DNA of 64,000 nt from assembly GCA_964473245.1 (NCBI GenBank), contig CAYYOL010000008.1:1-64000 (forward strand). The letters are read 5' to 3'. The translations under genes and the position numbers were made by a program. Shown here piece after piece: positions 7,677 to 17,509 of the stretch (the stretch's first letter is position 1; the number at the start of each line of letters is the position of its first letter). The notes beneath the pieces are model-generated. The model was not told the DNA's origin, ran no database searches, and worked only from the letters and a program-made list of their open reading frames with translations. Source of the stretch: CAYZJV01 sp964473245 (GTDB lineage: Bacteria; Spirochaetota; Spirochaetia; Sphaerochaetales; Sphaerochaetaceae).

Positions 7677-10355
7677 ATGAAACGGTTAGTTCTGAACATT
7701 CTGAAACGGTTTCTCGTGATTGTTCCTATTGCTTTGCTGTTCTTCGTCATGGTCGGGCGTTTGATGGTAGTCGAACAGGAGAATGCCCGGAATAAAGTGA
7801 TAGCAGAACATACTGGCCACTTGCGTCTTATGGACTTCATGATCTCCAATGTGTTTAACGAGTACTATACCACATTACATCTTATTCAGAATGCAAATGA
7901 AGTGAACCTGTATTTCGAAAACCCCTCGGAGCGCACCCGGAACGAGGTAGAACAGTTCTTCATTCGAATGGCTCACAACAGATCGTATATTCGAAGATTG
8001 TTTCTCAGCGATACCGAGGGGAGCATCCTCATCGGATTCGACGCAGCAGAGAATCAACGCGTATCGAACGATTCTCCTAGCCCGACTCAGCAGCCGAGTC
8101 GTGAAATGGCTCAAGTAGTGCGTACCATGGACCCTGGTGGTTTCTACTTTACGCCGCTCGTGCAACCCGAAATGCATACGGAAGTATTCCATGGTCGACA
8201 GGGGGTACTTACCGGCATACCCGTATATAGAGACGATACCCATGCTGCGAACATAGGAATGGCCGTCTCTGGTGAACATATTCTCTCCATGATGGATCAA
8301 TTCTTCATAGATCACTCGAGTGAGATTCAATTCACACTGGTCAATAGTGATGGATCCACACTCTATTCCGATCTGGAACGGCGTGTGCCGGATGATTTGA
8401 ACCGGGAGATGATCGAAGAGAACATAAGAAACATCATACAGATGGCGAAGGAGAGTTCAGAGGGGCATATCATCCAGAATGGCCATAATTACTACTATGT
8501 AGCCTTCAACCCATTTTCGGGGAACTCTCCCTATTACCAGTCGAACGACTATTTTCTCGCTGGGATCGTCTCATTCTCAGACGAAGACGTCATAGCAGTA
8601 TCGGATTCTTTCATACTTAAAAACAAGCCGCTCAGATGGGTGATCTCACTTGTCGTCCTCCTGCTGGGTGGATTCATCAACGTGCTCACCTATTTCAGGA
8701 AAAACGATCGGGAACTCCTCTCTGTGAGCAATCTCGTCTCCGACCAAGCCCACGATGGGGTGGTCATTACCGACACAATGCAGCATGTCACCTACTGTAA
8801 TCGTACCTTCGAGGTCATGACCGACCTCTCGTTCGACGAGATTCGAGCTGGTGATCATGCTATCATGTCGGTCTCAGGGGAGAAGTTCGATTCCGAACAG
8901 GCGCTTTCAGAGACCAGAAACTCAGATACCAAACACCACTCCTGGAAGGGGTTTGTCTGGCTTGGGGGGAGGCACCACTTTGCTCTGACGTACCTTATGA
9001 TCAGTAGTATCGCCAATGGACAAGGCCATGTCGCCCACACCGTTGGACTCTACTCGAACCCGAGGAACCTCACCAAGGAGTCTTCGGCAAAGCTGTTGTT
9101 CTCCGATGAGTCCGATTTAGATCATATCGACAGTCTCCCGCTGCAACTCTTGAACAAGAGGTTGCAGGACCGAGAGCCTTTCGTTATCGCATACATGCGA
9201 TTGGCGAACATCGATCGAATCGAAGCTCAGTACACTTTGGAGGAGCACTACCACCTGGGAGCGATGATTCGAAAACGTATGATCACCACATTTGGCAACG
9301 ACCAGCTGATCTTCCAATACTCACCCGATACGTTCGTGTTCACCGTACCCGCAGGTCAGGCGAGTTCTGACTATGGAGTCGAACTCATCCACTCGCTATT
9401 CGAAAAACCGCTGATATTGCGTGGTATACAGGAGATGGTTCTGGTGCGTTGTGGCATATCGCTACCCTCCAATACCTCCATACCAGCTTCTGTCATGATG
9501 CGGCAAGCAAAGATGGCCTTAGCGGCACAAGAGCATTTCGGTCAGGACGGTCTGCTGAGATACGATGCGACAGTCAACGAACAGCTGCATCGCTATTACC
9601 GTATTCTGCAAGATATTCCAAAGGCTATTGAGACGAGAGCAATTACTGTGTACTACCAGCCTATCGTGGAGTGTACAAGCGGCCAAGTTACTGGTGCTGA
9701 GGCTTTGGTGCGATGGAGGCATCCGGAGTTAGGTGATATTTCTCCAGCAGAATTCATTCCGATCATTGAACAGCATGGATATGAGCGGATGCTTGGCATA
9801 TATGTGGTGGAGTGTGTTGCAGAGTTCATGGGATCGGTAGGTAAGCACATGAGGGATGATTTTTCATTCTCCGTGAACATCTGCCCGACAGAACTACAGG
9901 ATCCGGATCTGGTTTGGCATATGGTGCGCGCTCTTGATGCTCATGGTGTTTCGCACCATGCATTGGTGATCGAATTGACTGAAAGAACACTTCTTGCCGA
10001 TCTGCAAACTGCCAATATTGTGCTGCAACTCCTCCATGAGCAGGACATTCAGGTTGCGATCGATGATTTTGGCACAGGCTTCTCTTCATTGAGCTATCTG
10101 CATGAACTGGATGTCGATGTTCTGAAGATCGACCGGTCGTTCATCAAAGGCTACCCAACCGAAGATGATGGGGTGATACTCAAGGCCATGGTCGGTATGG
10201 CGAAAGAGCTCGATATTGCAGTGCTCGTCGAAGGTATCGAAAATCCTGAACAACTCGAGCTGATACAATCTCTTGGGGCTAACTCGTATCAGGGTTTCCA
10301 TTTCTCCGGGGCAATCGCTCCAGAAGACTTCAGACGACTACTCGATCCTTCGTAG
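7677..10355 (+). CDS. Membrane cyclic-di-GMP phosphodiesterase (sensor-PAS-degenerate GGDEF-EAL)
   Basis: An 892-residue inner-membrane protein. A signal-anchor helix (about residues 10-30) and a second helix (about 320-340) bracket a large extracytoplasmic sensor resembling a Cache domain. A PAS domain follows (about 350-440), then a GGDEF-like domain (about 480-620) whose active-site loop reads YSPDTF and is not catalytic. The EAL domain (about 640-890) keeps its catalytic residues: the EAL motif in GAEALVRW, NICPTEL, ELTERTLL, IDDFGTGFSSL, LKIDRSF, LVEGIE and YQGFHFS. It should hydrolyse cyclic-di-GMP in response to an outside signal. The ribosome-binding site is weak. Its 3' end overlaps the convergent MFS gene by 26 bases. 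Confidence 0.9.
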   Translation: MKRLVLNILKRFLVIVPIALLFFVMVGRLMVVEQENARNKVIAEHTGHLRLMDFMISNVFNEYYTTLHLIQNANEVNLYFENPSERTRNEVEQFFIRMAHNRSYIRRLFLSDTEGSILIGFDAAENQRVSNDSPSPTQQPSREMAQVVRTMDPGGFYFTPLVQPEMHTEVFHGRQGVLTGIPVYRDDTHAANIGMAVSGEHILSMMDQFFIDHSSEIQFTLVNSDGSTLYSDLERRVPDDLNREMIEENIRNIIQMAKESSEGHIIQNGHNYYYVAFNPFSGNSPYYQSNDYFLAGIVSFSDEDVIAVSDSFILKNKPLRWVISLVVLLLGGFINVLTYFRKNDRELLSVSNLVSDQAHDGVVITDTMQHVTYCNRTFEVMTDLSFDEIRAGDHAIMSVSGEKFDSEQALSETRNSDTKHHSWKGFVWLGGRHHFALTYLMISSIANGQGHVAHTVGLYSNPRNLTKESSAKLLFSDESDLDHIDSLPLQLLNKRLQDREPFVIAYMRLANIDRIEAQYTLEEHYHLGAMIRKRMITTFGNDQLIFQYSPDTFVFTVPAGQASSDYGVELIHSLFEKPLILRGIQEMVLVRCGISLPSNTSIPASVMMRQAKMALAAQEHFGQDGLLRYDATVNEQLHRYYRILQDIPKAIETRAITVYYQPIVECTSGQVTGAEALVRWRHPELGDISPAEFIPIIEQHGYERMLGIYVVECVAEFMGSVGKHMRDDFSFSVNICPTELQDPDLVWHMVRALDAHGVSHHALVIELTERTLLADLQTANIVLQLLHEQDIQVAIDDFGTGFSSLSYLHELDVDVLKIDRSFIKGYPTEDDGVILKAMVGMAKELDIAVLVEGIENPEQLELIQSLGANSYQGFHFSGAIAPEDFRRLLDPS

Positions 10356-11514
10356 CGGACTGGACTCCCATGATCATGAATGCCGAGATGATGAGCATGA
10401 GACTGCTAACCATCAATGCGAATCCAAGCGAGCTGAATGTGGCGATCTTAGTGACCAGCCAAGGGAAGATCATCCTTCCCACGGTTCCGCTGACTATGTA
10501 GGAGAGCGAAATAAACGCCGTATTCCGTGGATACCAGGTCGATGTAACCACGATATACATAGGGATTGTGGCCCCAGCGAAGAATCCACACAATAGAATC
10601 AACAACAACACGATGTAAATCGAGCTGAACAGCATTGCCCCGATGAGAGATATTCCTGCGAGGAACATTCCCCAAATCGAGAGGGTGAACGGACTCCCTC
10701 CACGACCCATGATAGGCCCTACTAGCAGGCGGGAGGCTGCTGTGCCAATCCAGAATACCGTGAGCGATGTTCCTGTGACACTTGCAGACTGTCCAAGCTC
10801 GGTCTCCACATATACCGGGATCCAGGCTGCACACACCACCTGGCTCCCCATGTAGAAGAGAATGACGAGCGTGTAGAGTATGAATGCTTTGTCCTTCAAC
10901 AGTATACGGATAGGTCCGACCTCATCCTTCATCGAATCGTGTGTTGTTCTTGATCCATCCAGTTCCGTTTCCCGCTTCTTTCTACTTGCATGCCTCTGCA
11001 GGATTCCTAGGACGAGAATCGTTGCCATGATCACACCGACGAGGCCATAGGCTAAGCGCCACGATTCTCCTTTGAAGGGGAGGATGAGATAGCCAGTGGC
11101 GATCGCTCCCAGGCTATAGCAAAAGTGGAGTAGGGGGATATAGAGCGCCCGTTTCTCATAGTACTCGCTTGCAAGTGAGGCATTCGACCCACTGTCGACA
11201 AGAAAGGTTCCGAATCCCAGTAGCAGGTAGAATCCGAACAGGGCATGTGTCGCAGAAGAGTATGCAATCGATATGAGTGCAACGATCAGAAACAGGTAGC
11301 CGAATTTTGTGACAGCACTCTGCTTGAGGCGTTTCATGATCACCAGTGAGATCGCCATCGATGCAAGAGCGCCCATCTGTTGAAAACTCACAAGCATACC
11401 AGAGCCTGAGAGCGTGAGCCCTGTAGTAGCCATGATATTCGTGGCAAGCGGTCCTAGCAGGTTGTACGAGACGGCGAAGAAAAAGAATCCTGCAAAGAGA
11501 AACACTGGATGCAT
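10330..11514 (-). CDS. Major facilitator superfamily transporter
   Basis: A 394-residue inner-membrane protein with about 12 predicted hydrophobic helices in two halves, separated by a charged loop near residues 180-200. ATG 11514 is chosen because the first helix (VFLFAGFFFFAVSYNLLGPL) starts right after it and AAAGGA lies about ten bases upstream; the upstream extension would need a TTG start and adds a charged tail. The usual inter-helix MFS loop 2-3 appears as MKRLKQSAVTKFG. It is divergent from the short-chain dehydrogenase gene, which may indicate a shared substrate. The substrate cannot be assigned. Confidence 0.8.
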   Translation of the reverse strand: MHPVFLFAGFFFFAVSYNLLGPLATNIMATTGLTLSGSGMLVSFQQMGALASMAISLVIMKRLKQSAVTKFGYLFLIVALISIAYSSATHALFGFYLLLGFGTFLVDSGSNASLASEYYEKRALYIPLLHFCYSLGAIATGYLILPFKGESWRLAYGLVGVIMATILVLGILQRHASRKKRETELDGSRTTHDSMKDEVGPIRILLKDKAFILYTLVILFYMGSQVVCAAWIPVYVETELGQSASVTGTSLTVFWIGTAASRLLVGPIMGRGGSPFTLSIWGMFLAGISLIGAMLFSSIYIVLLLILLCGFFAGATIPMYIVVTSTWYPRNTAFISLSYIVSGTVGRMIFPWLVTKIATFSSLGFALMVSSLMLIISAFMIMGVQSATKDRVVV

Positions 11515-11724
11515 CTGGTCTGTGTCCTTTCCTGTCAAGCGGCGTTCGATTACTGTATCATGGGGTGTGTACGAATGCAATCCATGAGTGAAATCGGATA
11601 GTGTATCAGTACCGCTATTTGCTGCTCGAGGAGAAAATGTTCTCTATGGCTCTTCCCATTTATGATAATTTAAGGTATTATGATAAAAGAAATTATGTAC
11701 TATTATACATCGTTGGAGGAAGTC

Positions 11725-12522
11725 ATGGATAGAAGTAAGACACCAGTTGTACTCGTTACTGGTTCGAGTCGGGGAATCGGTCGAGGAATTGCACTGCAGT
11801 TGGCACGAGAGGGAAACTCTGTCGCCATCACCTATGCTGGAAACAGAGAAGCCGCTGAGCAGACTGCTCGGGATTGTCGGGACTTGGCAAAGGGAACCGA
11901 GGCAACATTCGAGATATTCAAAGCCGATATCGGAAGCAAAGCCGATCGTGACGCCCTGGTCGAGCAGGTGTTTTCGACATTCGGGTCACTCGACGCGTTA
12001 GTGAACAATGCAGGCATGGCTCCAAGAACGAGAGCCGATATTGTGGATGCATCTGAAGAGTCGTTCGAGGAGCTGGTGAGAACCAATCTGCAAGGTCCCT
12101 ACTTTCTTACGCAAGCAGTAGCCAAGCGTTGGTTAGAGAGTGGAGAACCTTCGGTAATCGAGTCGGGTTACAAGGTAGTGTTCGTCACCAGTGTTTCGGT
12201 CGGTACGGTATCGGTCAATCGAGGTGAGTATTGTATTTCAAAAGCGGGACTCTCCATGGCGGCTTCGTTGTGGGCTGCACGACTGGCTGCAGAGGGCGTG
12301 CAGGTCTATGAGATCAGACCGGGAATAGTGGCAACCGATATGACTTCGAAGGTGAAGGGCAAATACGACGCTCTCATCGAGGATGGCCTCGTGCCACAGA
12401 GGCGATGGGGCGAACCAAGTGATACCGGAAAAGCTGTTGCCTCACTCGTGCGGGGCGATTTCCCCTATTCGACCGGTTCGGTGATCTTCACCGATGGGGG
12501 GATGCATATCCCGAGACTGTAG
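11725..12522 (+). CDS. Short-chain dehydrogenase/reductase (FabG-like)
   Basis: A 265-residue classical SDR. The cofactor motif TGSSRGIGRG is near the N-terminus, NNAG in the middle, and the catalytic Ser...YxxxK is present as TSVSV...YCISKAG. The protein ends with TGSVIFTDGGMHIPRL, the usual C-terminus of the family. The start is ATG 11725, seven bases after GGAGG; the longer upstream frame lacks a ribosome-binding site. It is annotated '3-ketoacyl-ACP reductase' in many genomes, but an isolated copy like this usually works on a sugar, polyol or keto ester. It is followed by a strong terminator. Confidence 0.88.
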   Translation: MDRSKTPVVLVTGSSRGIGRGIALQLAREGNSVAITYAGNREAAEQTARDCRDLAKGTEATFEIFKADIGSKADRDALVEQVFSTFGSLDALVNNAGMAPRTRADIVDASEESFEELVRTNLQGPYFLTQAVAKRWLESGEPSVIESGYKVVFVTSVSVGTVSVNRGEYCISKAGLSMAASLWAARLAAEGVQVYEIRPGIVATDMTSKVKGKYDALIEDGLVPQRRWGEPSDTGKAVASLVRGDFPYSTGSVIFTDGGMHIPRL

Positions 12523-12542
12523 CTTGACATGCATACAAAAAG

Positions 12543-12579
12543 AGGCCGAATCGTCTTCCATGGGATTTCGATTCGGCCT
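12543..12579. terminator. Bidirectional Rho-independent terminator
   Basis: A perfect 11-base stem (AGGCCGAATCG / CGATTCGGCCT) with a 15-base loop lies between the convergent SDR and dctM genes. AAAA precedes it (U-rich on the minus strand) and TTATT follows it, so it can end both transcripts. Confidence 0.85.
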
Positions 12580-12596
12580 TATTGTGTAGCGATGTG

Positions 12597-13853
12597 TTAC
12601 AGGAACATGAGCGACAATTGCGGAATATAGGTGATCAGCATCAATGCTCCCAAAAGTAGAGCCATAAACGGCAATACTGCCCGGGTGACCTGCGAGACCG
12701 ACATTTTACTTATACCGGAGGCAACGTAGAGGTTCAGCCCGAACGGAGGAGTGACCATACCGATGGCAAGGTTTACGATCATGATTACGCCAAAGTGGAT
12801 CGGGTTCACACCCAGGGCCATTACCGCTGGGAGGAACAGTGGAGCCAGAATGGTGACGGCAGCACTCGGATCCATGATCATTCCCACTACCAGTAGCAGC
12901 AGATTGATGAACAGCAGGAGTGTGAACGGAGTCGATGCATACTGAAGAATAAACTCAGCAAGCATGGTAGGAACTTTTCTGAAGGTAAGATAGCGACTGA
13001 GAACTGTTGCATTCGCAATGATGAACATGATCACAGCAGAGATCGTCACAGACTTTCTCGCTATCGCCATAACCTCGGATAGTTTCAACTCCTTGTATAC
13101 GAACAGACTCACCGCAAGGCTGTACACAACTGCAACCGCAGCCGACTCGGTAGGAGTGAACACGCCAAGATAGATTCCTCCAAGAACGATGAGCGGCATC
13201 ATAAGACCCCAGAAAGACTTCCTCAATGAGTGGAGCACTTCCTTGAAGTGGGGAAATGGCTCTTTCTCGTATGGTTGCTTTCGTGAAATGAAGTATGCAG
13301 CTATCATGAGCACCAAACCGATCAGAATTCCAGGAACGATACCGGCAAGAAACAACTGTGCAATGGATTGCTCCGAGATGACTCCATAGACCAAGAGGGT
13401 GATGCTGGGAGGAATGATGATCCCTAATGAACCAGATGCACACATGAGTCCGACTGCGAATCGTTTCTCATATTTTGCCTCTTCCATCGATGGAATCATG
13501 ATTCCACCGATAGCCGCAACTGTTGCAGGAGCACTTCCCGAAAGAGCAGCGAAGAACATAGATGAGATGACTCCTGTGATCGGAAGACCTCCATTGGTCC
13601 AGCCGATGAGTTTTTTAGCAAAATCTATCAGTCGCTTCGAAACTCCACCTTTCAACATGATGTCGCCGGCGAAGATGAAGAATGGAATAGCCATGAGAGC
13701 GAACGAGTCGACACCGGAGAACATTGCCTGGATGATCGAGCCGTAGCTTCTGCCAGCCTCGAAGTGCATGAACAGCATCGCACTCATACCAGTTGAGATA
13801 CCGATGGGGACTCCAATCGCTAGCAGGATTGTGAATAGTATCAATACAAACAT
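12597..13853 (-). CDS. dctM: TRAP transporter large membrane subunit (DctM)
   Basis: A 418-residue, very hydrophobic protein with about 12 membrane helices. It carries family landmarks such as the FAGDIMLKGG segment near residues 60-70, the FAALSGSAPATVAAIGGIMIPSM stretch (residues about 105-130) and the C-terminal MVTPPFGLNLYVASG. It is the transport channel of a tripartite ATP-independent periplasmic transporter driven by an ion gradient. It lies five bases downstream of dctQ and is the last gene of the operon that begins at 19706. The terminator at 12543-12579 follows. Confidence 0.93.
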   Translation of the reverse strand: MFVLILFTILLAIGVPIGISTGMSAMLFMHFEAGRSYGSIIQAMFSGVDSFALMAIPFFIFAGDIMLKGGVSKRLIDFAKKLIGWTNGGLPITGVISSMFFAALSGSAPATVAAIGGIMIPSMEEAKYEKRFAVGLMCASGSLGIIIPPSITLLVYGVISEQSIAQLFLAGIVPGILIGLVLMIAAYFISRKQPYEKEPFPHFKEVLHSLRKSFWGLMMPLIVLGGIYLGVFTPTESAAVAVVYSLAVSLFVYKELKLSEVMAIARKSVTISAVIMFIIANATVLSRYLTFRKVPTMLAEFILQYASTPFTLLLFINLLLLVVGMIMDPSAAVTILAPLFLPAVMALGVNPIHFGVIMIVNLAIGMVTPPFGLNLYVASGISKMSVSQVTRAVLPFMALLLGALMLITYIPQLSLMFL

Positions 13854-13858
13854 AGTCC

Positions 13859-14329
13859 TTACTTCTCCATCGGAGCTTTAATCTTAGCGATAAGCTCCAT
13901 GCTATAACGAATGGCCATGAGAGCACACCCGAAGGGGATGGCCAGATAGGGGATGAACATGGGAATCTCAAGCGTTGGTGTGATGTTTCCCATTGCTCGG
14001 ACACGGAACACCAGATCGAGTCCGAATCGTGTGACCATGAGACAATAGGCAATCGAGATAGCAAGTGCCAGAATCTCAACACCCTTCCGTGCAACCCCTG
14101 GAAGGAGCTTGACCAGGACATCCACCGATGCATGGGCCCCCTGCTTGACTGCAAGGCTGCTACCCAAGAATACAAACCATACAATACCATACCGTGCAAA
14201 CTCTTCTGCCCACACGATGGATTGACCGAACACATACCTGAGAACCACCTGGATGAATATCATCAGTGAGGTGACAATCATGAGAATCGCGGGAATGTGC
14301 TCTTCAAATACTGCGAAGACTTTTTTCAT
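13859..14329 (-). CDS. dctQ: TRAP transporter small membrane subunit (DctQ)
   Basis: A 156-residue protein with four membrane helices, the normal size for DctQ. The motif WAEEFARYGIVWFVFLGSSL (about residues 40-60) is diagnostic, followed by the conserved VKQGAHASVDV. It pairs with DctM in the inner membrane. ATG 14329 is preferred, with GGAAG about ten bases upstream; an in-frame GTG at 14359 would add ten residues. It lies between dctP and dctM. Confidence 0.9.
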   Translation of the reverse strand: MKKVFAVFEEHIPAILMIVTSLMIFIQVVLRYVFGQSIVWAEEFARYGIVWFVFLGSSLAVKQGAHASVDVLVKLLPGVARKGVEILALAISIAYCLMVTRFGLDLVFRVRAMGNITPTLEIPMFIPYLAIPFGCALMAIRYSMELIAKIKAPMEK

Positions 14330-14417
14330 AGGATTATTCTTCCATCTTGAACGATCCACCGATCACCAGCGACCGTATGGTCGCCGGTAACCGAAGGAAT
14401 CGATCATTCTTTTCTCA

Positions 14418-15428
14418 TTATCTCGACTGCTCGAGAGCTTCAACCAGCTCATCTCCACCAGGAACTGAGCTTCTGAATACATCGTAGACAGATGCTGTGG
14501 CTTCGAGGAATGCCTGTTTCTCGGCAGCAGTGAGTTCAACAATCTCTATGTCGGTTTCACGAAGCTGTCTCAGATATTCGGCATCTTCGAGTCGAGCCTG
14601 CTCCCACTGCCAGACAGAGACTTCATCAGCTGTCTCGTTGACAATCTGCTTCAGGTCATCTGGAAGGGACTGGTAGAACGACTCTGCAACGAGGAATGCG
14701 TATCCAAGGTACCCATGCTCCGAGAGGGTCAGATGCTTCTGTGCCTCATAGAAACGGCGGGTGAAGATATTGGCCAAGGTGTTCTCCTGACCATCTACGG
14801 TACCCTGCTGCAGTGCTGTGTAGAGTTCAGCAAATGCGATATCGACACCATTGGCACCAAGAGCGGCAAACTGAGAAAGCAGCAGAGGACTCTGGGAGAC
14901 ACGGATTCTCATACCGGCCATGTCTGCAGGAGTGCGAACTGGGCGAAGGTTGTTCGTGATATGCTTAAAGCCACCATCCCAGTACCCAAGTACGCGCAAG
15001 CCCTGCTGGAGCAGGAACGGGTTCAGAATATCACCGACAGGACCGTGCATTGCATCGTAGGCTCCCTGGGAGTCGGCGAATGCGAACGGAAGGTCGAACA
15101 GCTGTGTCTGTGGAACGAATGCAGGTAGCACACCGGTGAATGGTGCATTGAATTCGATATCACCAAGCTGCATCTGTTCGGTGATCTCTCTATCGTTTCC
15201 CAGCTGGCTGTCGGGATAGACAGAGATGTCGAGTCGACCATTGGATCGCTCTCTCACTAGATCGGCAAACATCTCTGCTGCCTTACCTTTCGCGATCGTA
15301 GGACGTACAACGTGAGCAAACGTAGCTTCGAAGACCTTGTCTTCAGCAGCCGTTTCAGACTGTCCTGCTGCAAAGAGTGAACCTGCAACGAGAACGACCA
15401 TCAGAGCCAAAGAAATAATTCGTCTCAT
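14418..15428 (-). CDS. dctP: TRAP transporter solute-binding protein (DctP)
   Basis: A 336-residue periplasmic protein. The N-terminal signal peptide (RRIISLALMVVLVAGSLFAA, cleaved before GQSE) is of the type seen in spirochaetes. The mature part has the DctP fold with the conserved arginine segment GMRIRVSQSP (about residues 170-180), which in the family binds the ligand carboxylate, and the AELYTALQQGTVDGQEN motif (about 200-216). A carboxylate ligand is therefore likely. AAGGAG stands before the ATG. The operon context (old yellow enzyme, fumarate-reductase-like flavoprotein) suggests an unsaturated or keto-acid substrate, which is inference. Confidence 0.93.
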   Translation of the reverse strand: MRRIISLALMVVLVAGSLFAAGQSETAAEDKVFEATFAHVVRPTIAKGKAAEMFADLVRERSNGRLDISVYPDSQLGNDREITEQMQLGDIEFNAPFTGVLPAFVPQTQLFDLPFAFADSQGAYDAMHGPVGDILNPFLLQQGLRVLGYWDGGFKHITNNLRPVRTPADMAGMRIRVSQSPLLLSQFAALGANGVDIAFAELYTALQQGTVDGQENTLANIFTRRFYEAQKHLTLSEHGYLGYAFLVAESFYQSLPDDLKQIVNETADEVSVWQWEQARLEDAEYLRQLRETDIEIVELTAAEKQAFLEATASVYDVFRSSVPGGDELVEALEQSR

Positions 15429-15451
15429 AATACTCTCCTTAGTATTTTCTT

Positions 15452-15468
15452 AAGTTCCTAGGGAACTT
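15452..15468 (-). other. Intergenic hairpin between flavoprotein gene and dctP
   Basis: The 7-base arms AAGTTCC/GGAACTT with a 3-base loop form a small hairpin in the 50-base gap between the flavoprotein stop and dctP. No U-tract follows on the minus strand, so it is more likely an mRNA stability or processing element that sets different expression of the transporter genes than a full terminator. Confidence 0.45.
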
Positions 15469-15478
15469 ATTGCTATAA

Positions 15479-17509
15479 TCAAGTCTGAAGATATGTTCCT
15501 GACAGGAAATCTCTCCAGACAGTCTCAAACCAAAAATCATCATCTGGAATGGCCCGGCACTGAATATACTCATGTACAACAGAACCATGTTCCATGCGAG
15601 TGGACATGATTGTATGCCTTCCATACTCTTGTTCAGGGAGATAGCGCCAGAATGCTTCCAGCTGGTCGTGAATGGTTTTTCCTTCACTGTGTAGCACCAA
15701 GGCCGACCCTCTGCTCCCTCCTCCCTGGGATAGGTACGCCGCTATGGCGCTGAGGTATACCTGGTGGGCAAGCACCAGGTGACGAGTCTGGAATAGCTTT
15801 GGTAGTAAATAGCGTGTATCAACTTGTATGTGTCTGAATGAATCGACTTGGAGTTCTGCTGCCTTGAGCTCTGCTTCTACATCTGTTTTCGATCGAGTCA
15901 TTGCACCGACTTTGCTCATTCGTTGCCTATACGTGCGGCGGTATGCTCCCAGTTCTGCCAGTGCTTCGACTTCTCGATTCTGTGACTGCACATTGGTGGC
16001 AACGCCATGCTTCGCAATCGTATACATACGTTTAAGAACATCGACAGCAACCTGTTCGAAGTCGTCCCAGCTCACCGTTCTCCCTTGGTAGGATCCTGCA
16101 ATCTTTCGCGCCGCCCGTTCTCCACCTACCTGACCCGAATTGAGTGCGGACCCTCCCGGTCTTGCGACCCCATGGGTTCCTGCTACCTCTCCCACTGGGA
16201 ACAGGTGTTTAATATTCACCGACTCCCACCAGAGATCTACCGAAAGTCCCCCATTGTTGTGTTGTGCGGATACTGCAACCTCAAGCGGTTCAGTTTCCAG
16301 GTCGATACCATGATCTCGATATAGAGCGATTGCCTGTGGATTCATGCGCTGTAGTCGTTTGAACGGAGTCTCGGCAAGAGCATCCGATCGTTCCAGATAG
16401 GTGCGGGCGACCGTACCTACTGCATCGAGAGAGAATGCATGGGAGCCGGGGACGGCTGATGGGTTTCGTCTGAAGTCCATGAAAACCTTACGTCCAAGCA
16501 GTACTTGCTCCCGGTATACGAGGATATCGATGAGCGAAGAGCCTCCGTTCATGATCTTATTCACATCGAAGGGCCACTGGTATCCTTTGAGGAAGATCGC
16601 ATTGCATAGTTCCTCGGTGGTCTGGAAAAATGGCTGTAGGAATTCGCGTGGATCGTTTCCATCGGAATCGGTGCTGATATATGCGGGGATGACCTGCTGA
16701 TAACTACCGGACACATTCCATCGGAACTTTGTTGAGGCTAGGCCGAACTGCGATTCGGTCAGGTTGTTCGCCTCGGCACCAATTTCCAAGGCAAGCCCAA
16801 TGGCTCCTGAGTGGCATGCAGGATAGACGGAATCTTCATAGATGCCCCCGGGGCCGCCAACGCCGAAAACAACGTTTTCAGCCATATAGAGGCGGAGGCC
16901 ATAGGTCTCATCCAGTACAGCCTTTCTATCGATTGCCACGGCTCCGACGATACGGTCCCGATTCTTGATCAGGGATATGACCTCGGTATGTTCATGAATC
17001 GGAATATCTCTTCGGTTGACTTCCTGCAACAATGCTTCAACCATCTTCTTAGATGTATAGGGACCTATGGAGCACCCTCGTTCACGAGAGTCGTGGTCGG
17101 TCTTGTATCCCACATAGCCACCATAGGTGTGTATGGGAAACGGAACACCGATCGAGGAGAGATAGTAGAACCCCTCTGCTGAGCCCATCGATTCGACGAG
17201 AGCGATATCGCCGTGCATCGCTCCACCTTGGAATAGATCCTGTGCCATCATATAGGGAGAATCGGGCTCTTTGGTATTGGTCGCCAAGCGATAATAGGTC
17301 TGTTTGTCAGACCCGGTATTGTAAGAGGTGCCTCCCTTGAGCGATTCAGTGATGATGATGATATCCTCAATGCCGAGTTGATGGAGTCTGTTGGCTGCTT
17401 TGAGTGCAGCAGTCCCACTTCCTATGATCAGGGTATGTACCTGATGCACGGGGAATGGCACTGAATCGAGTTGTATAGACTTCAATGGTGTATCTTCCTG
17501 CATGTTCAT
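15479..17509 (-). CDS. FAD-dependent fumarate reductase/succinate dehydrogenase-like flavoprotein
   Basis: A 676-residue flavoprotein. The N-terminal dinucleotide-binding motif is LIIGSGTAALKAAN (residues 27-40), and the C-terminal part of the FAD domain reads LFPVGEVAGTHGVARPGGSALNSGQVGG in pieces near residues 440-470, as in the SdhA/FrdA/L-aspartate oxidase superfamily. A helical C-terminal domain follows (about 490-600), also usual in this family. No signal peptide is seen, so it should be cytosolic. Its start overlaps the LacI gene stop (ATGA, 17506-17509), which implies translational coupling. It may reduce or oxidise a C=C bond in the compound imported by the TRAP system; the exact substrate is unknown. 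Confidence 0.8.
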   Translation of the reverse strand: MNMQEDTPLKSIQLDSVPFPVHQVHTLIIGSGTAALKAANRLHQLGIEDIIIITESLKGGTSYNTGSDKQTYYRLATNTKEPDSPYMMAQDLFQGGAMHGDIALVESMGSAEGFYYLSSIGVPFPIHTYGGYVGYKTDHDSRERGCSIGPYTSKKMVEALLQEVNRRDIPIHEHTEVISLIKNRDRIVGAVAIDRKAVLDETYGLRLYMAENVVFGVGGPGGIYEDSVYPACHSGAIGLALEIGAEANNLTESQFGLASTKFRWNVSGSYQQVIPAYISTDSDGNDPREFLQPFFQTTEELCNAIFLKGYQWPFDVNKIMNGGSSLIDILVYREQVLLGRKVFMDFRRNPSAVPGSHAFSLDAVGTVARTYLERSDALAETPFKRLQRMNPQAIALYRDHGIDLETEPLEVAVSAQHNNGGLSVDLWWESVNIKHLFPVGEVAGTHGVARPGGSALNSGQVGGERAARKIAGSYQGRTVSWDDFEQVAVDVLKRMYTIAKHGVATNVQSQNREVEALAELGAYRRTYRQRMSKVGAMTRSKTDVEAELKAAELQVDSFRHIQVDTRYLLPKLFQTRHLVLAHQVYLSAIAAYLSQGGGSRGSALVLHSEGKTIHDQLEAFWRYLPEQEYGRHTIMSTRMEHGSVVHEYIQCRAIPDDDFWFETVWRDFLSGTYLQT